Shown piece after piece: positions 1 to 5,681 of a DNA stretch of 7,683 nt. Where the stretch lies: NCBI GenBank assembly GCA_934725655.1, contig CAKVCJ010000082.1:1-7683 (forward strand). The letters are read 5' to 3'. The notes under the pieces were generated by a model, which was not told where the DNA came from, did no database searches, and saw only the letters and a program-made list of their open reading frames with translations. The translations under genes were made by a program, and so were the position numbers. This stretch comes from an uncultured Brachyspira sp. GTDB taxonomy: Bacteria > Spirochaetota > Brachyspiria > Brachyspirales > Brachyspiraceae. Position 1 is the first letter of the stretch; each line of letters opens with the position of its first letter.

Positions 1-68
1 TTAACCTAAATGAATAACTGTTAATGTTTATCATGAAGGAATATTTTAAGTTTTATATTATCTAATTT

Positions 69-320
69 ATGGAAAAGAGTAGAATTGCTGTTATAGGTAT
101 AATAATTGAAAACACCGATAATGTTTTAAAGGTGAATGAAATTTTACATGAATACAGCGATTTTATTATAGGAAGAATGGGAATTCCTTATAGAGAAGAG
201 AATATAAATATAATCAGCATAGTCTTAAATGCTCCTAATGATAAAATTAATAGTTTAACTGGTAAGCTTGGCATGCTTGAAGGTGTTTCTGCTAAGGCAC
301 TTTATGCAAACAAAAAATAA
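69..320 (+). CDS. TM1266-type putative regulator of the [FeFe]-hydrogenase system (ACT-like fold)
   Basis: An 83-residue protein that I recognise as the small TM1266 family found beside hydrogenase maturation genes. The family-typical features are the N-terminal strand EKSRIAVIGI, the block GRMGIPYR at residues 35-42, and LTGKLG at 63-68. The family has a ferredoxin-like, ACT/NikR-C-like fold and is annotated as a putative regulator of iron-only hydrogenase systems; its ligand and target are not established, and it has no DNA-binding domain of its own. The start is fixed by an in-frame stop (63-65) just before ATG 69. The ribosome binding site is poor: the only purine-rich stretch (AAGGA, 36-40) is about 28 nt from the start, so translation may be weak or coupled to something upstream. 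The hydG start follows 34 nt after the stop, suggesting one transcript. Family call is firm; role is inferred from family and context. Confidence 0.85.
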   Translation: MEKSRIAVIGIIIENTDNVLKVNEILHEYSDFIIGRMGIPYREENINIISIVLNAPNDKINSLTGKLGMLEGVSAKALYANKK

Positions 321-354
321 TAAAATAACAGTTTAATTATTAGGAGTTTATATT

Positions 355-1779
355 ATGTCCTCGAATACTTTATTTAAATACGATTCAAAGTCAAGAAATG
401 CAAATGAATTTATTAACAATGAAGAAATCTTAAAAACAATATCTCAAGTTGAAAGTGGAAATTACAATATAAGAGATATATTAAACAAGGCTAATAAAAT
501 GAAAGGGCTTGAACCTAATGAGGCATTGGCTTTACTTCTTTGCGATGACAAGAAAATAGAAAATGAAATGTTTGAAATAGCTAAGAAAATAAAATTAGAA
601 ATATATGGAAAAAGAATTGTATTATTTGCTCCTCTTTATTTATCAAATTATTGTGTTAATGGATGCGTTTACTGTCCTTATCATGCTAAAAACAAACATA
701 TAGCAAGAAAGCAATTAACTCAAGATGAGATTAGGAATGAAGTGATAGCATTGCAGGATATGGGGCATAAAAGGCTTGCATTAGAAACAGGAGAAGATCC
801 AGACTATGCAAGTATGGAATATTTACTTGAATCAATAAAAACAATATACAGCATTAAACATAAAAACGGTGCAATTAGAAGGGTTAATGTTAATATTGCT
901 GCAACTACAGTGGAGAATTATAAAAAGTTAAAAGATGCAGGCATTGGCACTTATGTATTATTTCAAGAAACTTATCATAAATCAACCTATGAGAAAGTTC
1001 ATCCAAGCGGACCAAAAAGCAATTACGAATATCATACTGAAGCAATGGATAGAGCTATGGAAGGCGGGATTGATGATGTTGGTATAGGAGTATTATTTGG
1101 GCTTTATAATTATAAATATGATTTTACTGCTATGCTTTATCATGCTAAACATTTGGAAGATACTTTTGGGTGCGGCCCTCATACAATAAGCGTGCCGAGG
1201 ATAAGACCTGCTGATGATGTTGATGTCAAGAGTTTCCCTAATGCTATAACAGATAGTTTATTCAAAAAAATAGTTGCTGTTTTAAGGGTAGCTGTTCCTT
1301 ATACTGGAATAATAGTTTCTACAAGAGAGAGTAAAAAATCAAGAGAAGAGGCTTTAGAGGTTGGAGTTTCACAGATAAGCGGAGGCTCGAGAACAAGTGT
1401 AGGCGGATATGTTGAAGAGGAAGAAGAGAACTCTAAACAATTTGAAATTTCTGATAACCGTTCACTTGATGATATTATAAAATGGCTTTGCGATATAGGT
1501 TATCTTCCAAGCTTTTGTACTGCTTGCTACAGAGAAGGAAGAACAGGCGACAGATTTATGTCTTTTGCTAAAAGCGGACAGATAAAAAATTTCTGTCAGG
1601 CTAATGCTATAATAACTTTAAAAGAGTATGAGAATGATTATGCCAAAGAAGAAACTAAAAAATCAATATACAAAGTTATGAATAATGAAATAGAACGAAT
1701 ACCTAATGAAAAAGTTAAAGTAAAATTGGCGGAAGCTTTAAAAGGAATAGATGAAGGAAGGAGAGATTTTAAGTTTTAA
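355..1779 (+). CDS. hydG: [FeFe]-hydrogenase H-cluster maturase HydG (radical SAM tyrosine lyase)
   Basis: A 474-residue cytosolic radical SAM enzyme of full family length. HydG cleaves tyrosine to p-cresol and dehydroglycine, which yields the CO and cyanide ligands, and builds an Fe(CO)2(CN)-cysteine synthon for the H-cluster. The SAM-binding [4Fe-4S] motif CX3CX2C is Cys100-Cys104-Cys107 (CVNGCVYC). The HydG-specific C-terminal auxiliary cluster motif CX2CX22C is intact as Cys388, Cys391 and Cys414. The family-typical stretch FQETYH is at residues 203-208, inside the TIM barrel. These two motifs together separate HydG from its relative ThiH, which has only the first. AGGAG at 342-346, 8 nt before ATG 355, is a good ribosome binding site. 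It follows the TM1266-type gene by 34 nt. The 386-nt gap to hydF is filled with repeats. No sign of damage; all cluster ligands are present. Confidence 0.96.
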   Translation: MSSNTLFKYDSKSRNANEFINNEEILKTISQVESGNYNIRDILNKANKMKGLEPNEALALLLCDDKKIENEMFEIAKKIKLEIYGKRIVLFAPLYLSNYCVNGCVYCPYHAKNKHIARKQLTQDEIRNEVIALQDMGHKRLALETGEDPDYASMEYLLESIKTIYSIKHKNGAIRRVNVNIAATTVENYKKLKDAGIGTYVLFQETYHKSTYEKVHPSGPKSNYEYHTEAMDRAMEGGIDDVGIGVLFGLYNYKYDFTAMLYHAKHLEDTFGCGPHTISVPRIRPADDVDVKSFPNAITDSLFKKIVAVLRVAVPYTGIIVSTRESKKSREEALEVGVSQISGGSRTSVGGYVEEEEENSKQFEISDNRSLDDIIKWLCDIGYLPSFCTACYREGRTGDRFMSFAKSGQIKNFCQANAIITLKEYENDYAKEETKKSIYKVMNNEIERIPNEKVKVKLAEALKGIDEGRRDFKF

Positions 1780-1829
1780 TTTAGGATTATTCTTTTATAA
1801 TTGATTTAGATTTTTTATTATACTGGAGT

Positions 1830-1855
1830 AAATATATTTTGTAAAAAATATATTT
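1830..1855. other. AT-only 11-bp hairpin downstream of hydG
   Basis: Perfect inverted repeat: arms at 1830-1840 and 1845-1855 around a 4-nt loop (GTAA). It lies 50 nt after the hydG stop and just before the palindromic repeat at 1874. All 11 pairs are A-T and no T-run follows, so it is not a standard intrinsic terminator. It may still attenuate or stabilise the hydG transcript end. In DNA this AT-rich, a chance hairpin is possible. Confidence 0.3.
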
Positions 1856-1873
1856 GTTAAATTGAAAATAATT

Positions 1874-1934
1874 TGCAGGGCTTTGCCCCGCACCCCACTT
1901 CTTTTATTGGTATAAAAGAAGCAAAAGAACTGCA
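1874..1934. repeat. 61-bp palindromic intergenic repeat element
   Basis: The element is bounded by complementary ends TGCAG (1874-1878) and CTGCA (1930-1934). Inside are two hairpins: GGGC-TTT-GCCC (1878-1888) and a perfect 9-bp stem, CTTCTTTTA (1898-1906) with TAAAAGAAG (1913-1921), around a 6-nt loop. The C-rich stretch between them (about 1885-1896) is visibly GC-richer than the surroundings. It codes for nothing. It resembles the short hairpin repeats I associate with Brachyspira intergenic regions, but there is only one copy in this window, so calling it a dispersed repeat is inference. It shares style (CTTTT/AAAAG stems) with the 87-bp elements next to it. It may act as a transcript-end or processing structure between hydG and hydF. 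Confidence 0.6.
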
Positions 1935-2014
1935 TTTAATGAACTATAGCTTTTTATGCATATACAAAAATAAATATTATTTTATATATTCCAAAATATA
2001 AAGCTAAAATTCTC

Positions 2015-2101
2015 GCACTTTTTGGTTCTTTTGACGAAGTCCGCACCGCGACTGAAAGGAGTGCCTGTGGGTGCGAGCGGCGGGAAAAAGAACAACAAAA
2101 A
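2015..2101 (+). repeat. 87-bp hairpin repeat, copy 1 (left of hydF)
   Basis: Matches the reverse complement of 3363-3449 over 87 bp with one difference (G at 2079 versus T in the other copy read in the same sense). It is markedly GC-richer than its surroundings. It can fold on itself: outer stem GTTCTTTT (2025-2032) with AAAAGAAC (2086-2093), inner stem CGCACC (2042-2047) with GGTGCG (2070-2075). A leader at 1986-2014 is also found in front of the diverged copy at 7091, but not beside copy 2. The element contains a Shine-Dalgarno-like AAAGGAG (2055-2061) with GTG 2067 five nt downstream, in frame with hydF. No transposase is present, so it behaves like a small non-autonomous or REP/MITE-like element; the mechanism is unknown. 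Confidence 0.9.
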
Positions 2102-2165
2102 ATTACAAACTTATAAATTATTAGTATATACTAAAAAGCATGAATTGTTTATAATAGGAAAAAAT

Positions 2166-3344
2166 ATGAATTATACACCAAATTCAAATAGAACTCATAT
2201 TGCAATATTTGGAAGAAGGAACGTTGGCAAATCAAGCATTATCAATGCAATTGCAAATCAAGATGTTGCAATAGTTTCGGATACTGCAGGGACTACTACC
2301 GACCCTGTTAAAAAAGCGATAGAAATAAATAAAATAGGAGCATGTACTATTGTTGATACTGCAGGCTTTGATGATGAGGGAGAGCTTGGGGAATTAAGAA
2401 TAAAGAGAACAAAAAAAATAATGGAGTCAACTGATATTGCTTTGCTTGTTTTTGATGCTAATTTTAATGATTATTTGCTTGAGTTAAAATGGAAAAATGA
2501 ATTAACAAATTTAGAGATACCTGTTGTAGCAGTTTTAAACAAAATAGATTTAAATAATAATTACAAACAAATAGAACAAAATATAAAAGACATATTCGAT
2601 TTAGAAACTGTTTCAATAAGTGCTAATAACAAAATTAATATAGACAAATTAATAGAAGCTATCAAATTAACAATCCCAAAAACAGAAGAAATAAGTATAA
2701 CAGGGCATATAATAAAAGAAGATGATATTGTAATGCTTGTTATGCCTCAGGATATTCAAGCTCCTAAAGGCAGACTCATTCTTCCGCAGGTTCAAACTAT
2801 AAGAGATATTTTAGACAATAGGGCTATAATCATTGCTTCTACATTTGATAAATTGGAAAATGCATTAAAGGCTTTAAGCAAAGCTCCTAAAGTTATAATA
2901 ACAGATTCTCAAGTGTTCAAAGAAGTAGAAAGATTGAAACCTAAAGAGAGTTTATTAACTTCATTTTCTGTGTTGTTTGCAAGATATAAAGGAAATGAAG
3001 AAGTTTATAAAAGAGGTGCTGAGTTTATAGAGAGCCTAACAAGAGAAAGTAAAATATTAATAGCAGAAAGCTGTACTCATATTCCTTTGGAAGGAGATAT
3101 AGGAAGAGTGAAAATTCCTAATCTATTAAAAAAGAAATTCGGTTTTGAGTTTGATATAGATTATGCAGCAGGGACTGATTTTCCAGAAGATTTATCAAAA
3201 TATGATTTGGTGATACATTGCGGAGGTTGCATGGGTAGTAGAAAACATATTTTAAATAGAATAAGAATATGCGAAGAGCAGAATGTGCCAATTACTAATT
3301 ACGGTATGACTATAGCGAAGATTAATGGCGTTAAGTATATATAA
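2166..3344 (+). CDS. hydF: [FeFe]-hydrogenase H-cluster maturation GTPase HydF
   Basis: A 392-residue GTPase scaffold. HydF receives the products of HydE and HydG, assembles the diiron subsite and transfers it to the apo-hydrogenase. The GTPase domain shows the P-loop GRRNVGKS (residues 16-23), the TAGTTTDP switch region (40-47), DTAG (64-67) and NKID (125-128). The C-terminal iron-sulfur domain carries the CxH...HCxxC motif: Cys303, His305, then 45 residues to His351-Cys352 and Cys355. I chose ATG 2166, which has AGGAA at 2156-2160 five nt upstream and puts the P-loop about 15 residues from the N-terminus, as in other HydF proteins. The frame stays open upstream to a TTG at 2022, but those 48 extra codons run through repeat copy 1 and read as unrelated basic sequence. 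hydF is bracketed by the two inverted 87-bp repeats, so it may have its own transcription unit; I see no convincing promoter. Confidence 0.95.
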   Translation: MNYTPNSNRTHIAIFGRRNVGKSSIINAIANQDVAIVSDTAGTTTDPVKKAIEINKIGACTIVDTAGFDDEGELGELRIKRTKKIMESTDIALLVFDANFNDYLLELKWKNELTNLEIPVVAVLNKIDLNNNYKQIEQNIKDIFDLETVSISANNKINIDKLIEAIKLTIPKTEEISITGHIIKEDDIVMLVMPQDIQAPKGRLILPQVQTIRDILDNRAIIIASTFDKLENALKALSKAPKVIITDSQVFKEVERLKPKESLLTSFSVLFARYKGNEEVYKRGAEFIESLTRESKILIAESCTHIPLEGDIGRVKIPNLLKKKFGFEFDIDYAAGTDFPEDLSKYDLVIHCGGCMGSRKHILNRIRICEEQNVPITNYGMTIAKINGVKYI

Positions 3345-3367
3345 TTAATTACATTTTATTAATTTTT
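3343..3367 (+). terminator. Weak possible terminator after hydF
   Basis: AATTAAT (3343-3349) pairs with ATTAATT (3358-3364) around an 8-nt loop, and the T-run continues to 3367. The left arm overlaps the hydF stop codon. All pairs are A-T, so the stem is weak. The larger structure of repeat copy 2 begins immediately after and may matter more for transcript ends. Confidence 0.25.
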
Positions 3368-3449
3368 GTTGTTCTTTTTCCCGCAGCTCGCACCCACAGG
3401 CACTCCTTTCAGTCGCGGTGCGGACTTCGTCAAAAGAACCAAAAAGTGC
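3363..3449 (-). repeat. 87-bp hairpin repeat, copy 2 (right of hydF, inverted)
   Basis: Reverse complement of 2015-2101 with a single mismatch (A at 3385 on the + strand, opposite G 2079). It begins 18 nt after the hydF stop. Read in its own direction it carries the same AAAGGAG plus GTG, but here the frame stops after 12 codons (GTG begins at 3397 on the minus strand). Homology with copy 1 ends abruptly at 3449/2015: the AT-rich leader seen before copies 1 and 3 is absent, which places the core element boundary at GCACTTTTTG. The near-identity of the two copies in an otherwise AT-rich, unconstrained gap suggests recent spread, gene conversion or selection. Confidence 0.9.
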
Positions 3450-3520
3450 AAAATAATATTAGTTGTGTTTCATATTTAAGATAATTTATTAATTTTTTAA
3501 AAAAATAAAGGAATATAAAC

Positions 3521-4642
3521 TTGATTAATACAAATAAAGCAAAAGAGATTATTAAAAAAATAGAAACAGAAGAAAAAATATCAAAAGAAGATGCTTTTAC
3601 TCTTTTATCATCTTTTGAATATGATAATAATATCAATATAAAAAATTTAAATGATGAAGAAAAAGAAGAAGTAAAAAAATTAAAAGAATATTTAAGAATT
3701 AAGGCAAGAGAAAAAGCTGATAGAGTATTTGGCAAATATGTTTTTATGCGCGGGCTTATAGAGTTTACTAATTACTGTAAAAATGACTGCATATACTGCG
3801 GAATAAGAAAGAGCAACAAAAATGCTGAACGTTATAGACTCAGCAAAGAAGATATTTTGTTATGCTGCGAGATTGGTTATGAAATAGGTTTTAGAACTTT
3901 TGTATTACAAGGGGGAGAAGACTCTTATTATAATATAGATATAATGTCTGATATAGTTGAGGCAATTAAAACTAAATTTCCAGATTCTGCTTTGACATTA
4001 TCAATAGGTGAAAAAGAAGAAAAATATTACAGGGTATTAAAAGAAAAAGATGCTGACAGATTTTTACTTAGGCATGAAACTGCTGATAATATTCACTACT
4101 CAAAACTTCACCCTGAAAATATGAGCTTAGAAAATAGAAAAGAATGCTTAAGAACTTTAAAAAAATTAGGTTATCAAACAGGTACAGGCATAATGGTTGG
4201 AAGTCCTTATCAAACTTTAGAAAATATAGCTGATGATTTAATGTTTATGCAAGAGATTAATCCTGAAATGATAGGTATAGGGCCTTTTCTTCCTCATAAA
4301 GACACACCATTTGCTAATGAAAAAAAAGGAGAGCTGGAACTTACTTTAATACTCATTAGCATACTTCGTTTAATTTTCCCGTTAGCATTAATACCAGCTA
4401 CTACTGCTTTGGGCACTATTAAAGAAGGAGGAAGGGAACTTGGCATACTTTATGGAGCTAATGTTGTTATGCCCAATTTATCTCCTATTGATGTGAGAAC
4501 GAAATATTCACTATATAATAACAAAATAGCAACAGGCACAGAATCAGCAGAAGGTGTTGAGAGCCTTAGAAAAAATATGCTAAATATAGGCTACATACTT
4601 ACAGGAGAACGAGGAGATTTTGACATTAATAGAAGAAAGTAA
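3521..4642 (+). CDS. hydE: [FeFe]-hydrogenase H-cluster maturase HydE (radical SAM)
   Basis: A 373-residue radical SAM protein of the BioB/HydE type. HydE acts on the HydG-derived iron synthon on the way to the bridging dithiolate ligand of the H-cluster. The SAM cluster motif CX3CX2C is Cys86-Cys90-Cys93 (CKNDCIYC). QGGED at 130-134 and RHET at 184-187 match the HydE barrel signature and separate it from BioB and PylB. The C-terminal region has no cysteines, so the second [4Fe-4S] cluster seen in Thermotoga HydE, which is not conserved and not essential in the family, cannot form there. The start is TTG 3521: AAAGGAA at 3507-3513 sits 8 nt upstream, and no ATG follows before the conserved barrel begins. 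The gap after hydF (176 nt) contains repeat copy 2 and only a doubtful promoter-like TTGTGT at 3463-3468, so either read-through from hydF or a local promoter is possible. Confidence 0.95.
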   Translation: MINTNKAKEIIKKIETEEKISKEDAFTLLSSFEYDNNINIKNLNDEEKEEVKKLKEYLRIKAREKADRVFGKYVFMRGLIEFTNYCKNDCIYCGIRKSNKNAERYRLSKEDILLCCEIGYEIGFRTFVLQGGEDSYYNIDIMSDIVEAIKTKFPDSALTLSIGEKEEKYYRVLKEKDADRFLLRHETADNIHYSKLHPENMSLENRKECLRTLKKLGYQTGTGIMVGSPYQTLENIADDLMFMQEINPEMIGIGPFLPHKDTPFANEKKGELELTLILISILRLIFPLALIPATTALGTIKEGGRELGILYGANVVMPNLSPIDVRTKYSLYNNKIATGTESAEGVESLRKNMLNIGYILTGERGDFDINRRK

Positions 4643-4659
4643 TTTTTCTATAAATAAAG

Positions 4660-4674
4660 CTGTTATTGAAACAG
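4660..4674. terminator. Weak hairpin between convergent hydE and the YqfO-like gene
   Basis: CTGTT (4660-4664) pairs with AACAG (4670-4674) around a 5-nt loop. It lies in the 50-nt gap between two convergent genes, where a two-way terminator is expected. T-rich sequence follows on both strands, though not as a clean T-run. The stem is only 5 bp, so support is modest. Confidence 0.35.
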
Positions 4675-4692
4675 TCTATTATATTCAAAAAA

Positions 4693-5034
4693 TTAAAAAT
4701 CTAAATTAAATCTGTCATTTATTAATGGTATAATATTTATAACAGGCTCTTCATAAGGGTGAACTTTTTTTATCACTTTTACTGCATTTTCAACATTTTT
4801 TATATCTGTGGCAAATTCTATCTTGTCTTCATTAGCTTCTGATAACTTATTAATTTCACCATCAAAAGGATTAGCATTTTTTAAAGGTCTCCAATAACCA
4901 GTTACTTTTGTTACAGACATCACATTATCATAATTGCCAACTCCCAAAACTCCTATATCATTTAATGCCTCTCTTAATTTATCTCTATATTCTTCAGGTA
5001 TATATACTTCAATTTTTACTTTTTTAAAGTCCAT
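4693..5034 (-). CDS. Stand-alone NIF3/YqfO-type domain protein (CutA/PII-like fold)
   Basis: A 113-residue protein resembling the inserted domain of NIF3-family (YqfO) proteins. That domain has a CutA/PII-like fold and is also found alone in bacteria. Visible signatures are GVGNYDN at about residues 31-37 and the hallmark HPYEEP at 92-97, followed by a hydrophobic strand (VINIIPL). The metal-binding NIF3 core domains are missing, so this is the small domain only; it may trimerise and bind a ligand or metal, but its function is not known. I chose ATG 5034 because GGAG (5044-5041) lies 6 nt upstream. The longer frame from TTG 5046 would begin on top of that ribosome binding site. It follows the acetyltransferase gene by 32 nt and is probably co-transcribed with it. 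Databases often label such proteins CutA-like or 'cytochrome c biogenesis', which is not supported here. Confidence 0.75.
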   Translation of the reverse strand: MDFKKVKIEVYIPEEYRDKLREALNDIGVLGVGNYDNVMSVTKVTGYWRPLKNANPFDGEINKLSEANEDKIEFATDIKNVENAVKVIKKVHPYEEPVINIIPLINDRFNLDF

Positions 5035-5066
5035 AATATACTCCAATTAATTAAATAATAAAACAA

Positions 5067-5549
5067 TTATAAATCTATATAATAAAGAACTATATCCTCA
5101 TACTCATTATTTTTATTAAGATAACCTTTTTTAACTACACCTATTTTGTTAAAGCCTATTTTGTTATATAGTCTATGAGCAGTTTCATTAGATAATACAA
5201 CAGCATTAAACTGAAGTATTTTATAACCCAATTTAGCACCCTGTTTAATGGAATCTCTCACCAAAGCCTCCCCTACCCCTTTACCTCTAATATTTTTATC
5301 TACCGCATAAGAAGCATTGCATATATGTCCGCATCTTCCTATATTATTAGGATGAAGTATATAAACTCCATAAACTTTTTTATCTTCTATTGCTAAGCCG
5401 GTATAATCCTGAGAAGAAAAATATTTATCTGCTTCTTCTAAATCCTTTAAAACATCTATTTGAGGAAAATAAATACCATCTTCTATAATATTATTCCATA
5501 TAGCCATAGCCTCTTTAATATATTTTTTATTATATTTTATTATTTCCAT
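5067..5549 (-). CDS. GNAT-family N-acetyltransferase
   Basis: A 160-residue, single-domain GNAT enzyme that would move an acetyl group from acetyl-CoA to an amine; the substrate cannot be read from the sequence. Acetyl-CoA-binding motif A is YAVDKNIRGKGVG (residues 81-93), with the RxxGxG pyrophosphate loop at 88-93. Motif B follows: N121 with ETAHRLYNKIGF (122-133), the usual 'N...A..LY.K.GF' pattern. Length is normal and the protein looks intact. ATG 5549 is preceded by AAAGGAG (5563-5557) with a 7-nt spacer, a strong ribosome binding site. It is the first gene of a likely two-gene unit with the YqfO-like gene and is divergent from the MATE gene. A TATAAT on the - strand (5574-5569) sits so close that the transcript would start almost at the ribosome binding site, so the promoter is uncertain. 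Confidence 0.85.
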   Translation of the reverse strand: MEIIKYNKKYIKEAMAIWNNIIEDGIYFPQIDVLKDLEEADKYFSSQDYTGLAIEDKKVYGVYILHPNNIGRCGHICNASYAVDKNIRGKGVGEALVRDSIKQGAKLGYKILQFNAVVLSNETAHRLYNKIGFNKIGVVKKGYLNKNNEYEDIVLYYIDL

Positions 5550-5597
5550 AATTAAACTCCTTTATACTATTATACATCATCAATTTATATTATGCTA

Positions 5598-5625
5598 TTG
5601 ACAAATAAATAAAAATATTTATACT
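5598..5625 (+). promoter_or_regulatory. Sigma-70-like promoter for the MATE transporter gene
   Basis: Perfect -35 TTGACA (5598-5603), 16-nt spacer, then TATACT (5620-5625), one base from the TATAAT consensus. Predicted transcription start near 5632, giving a leader of about 50 nt before ATG 5682. It is the best promoter match I found in the window and lies in the divergent gap between the acetyltransferase and the transporter. Confidence 0.6.
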
Positions 5626-5681
5626 TATCATTAGTCTGAAAGCGTACTTCTAATATTTTTTATTTAAAATTAAATAAGCAT

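Noticed and set aside
1..24. Short inverted repeat TTAAC (1-5) / GTTAA (20-24), possibly a redox-regulator (Rex- or FNR-like) operator
   Set aside because: Only 5 bp per arm, wrong arrangement for the Rex consensus (TTGTTAA-n6-TTAACAA) and no FNR-type TTGAT half-sites.
24..65. Thirteen-codon frame (ATG 24 to TAA 63-65) just before the TM1266-type gene, a possible leader peptide
   Set aside because: No ribosome binding site, no notable residue pattern; too short to distinguish from chance in AT-rich DNA.
2022..2165. Extended hydF N-terminus from TTG 2022
   Set aside because: The extra codons lie in a repeat, have no family resemblance and no ribosome binding site at the TTG; ATG 2166 has one and gives the normal HydF N-terminus. 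The GTG 2067 variant is kept only as a finding.
1780..2165. Possible riboswitch or CRISPR array in the 386-nt gap before hydF
   Set aside because: The structure is explained by an AT hairpin, a 61-bp palindrome and one 87-bp repeat; there are no regularly spaced direct repeats and no recognisable riboswitch core.
3430..3735. Open frame of 101 codons on the minus strand across repeat copy 2 and the start of hydE
   Set aside because: It is antisense to the hydE ribosome binding site and N-terminus; the translation is low-complexity Phe/Ser/Leu, typical of the complement of Lys/Glu-rich coding sequence.
5569..5574. TATAAT on the minus strand as the -10 of a GNAT promoter
   Set aside because: No -35 match at a suitable distance, and the predicted start would fall at the edge of the ribosome binding site; a chance match is likely in such AT-rich sequence.
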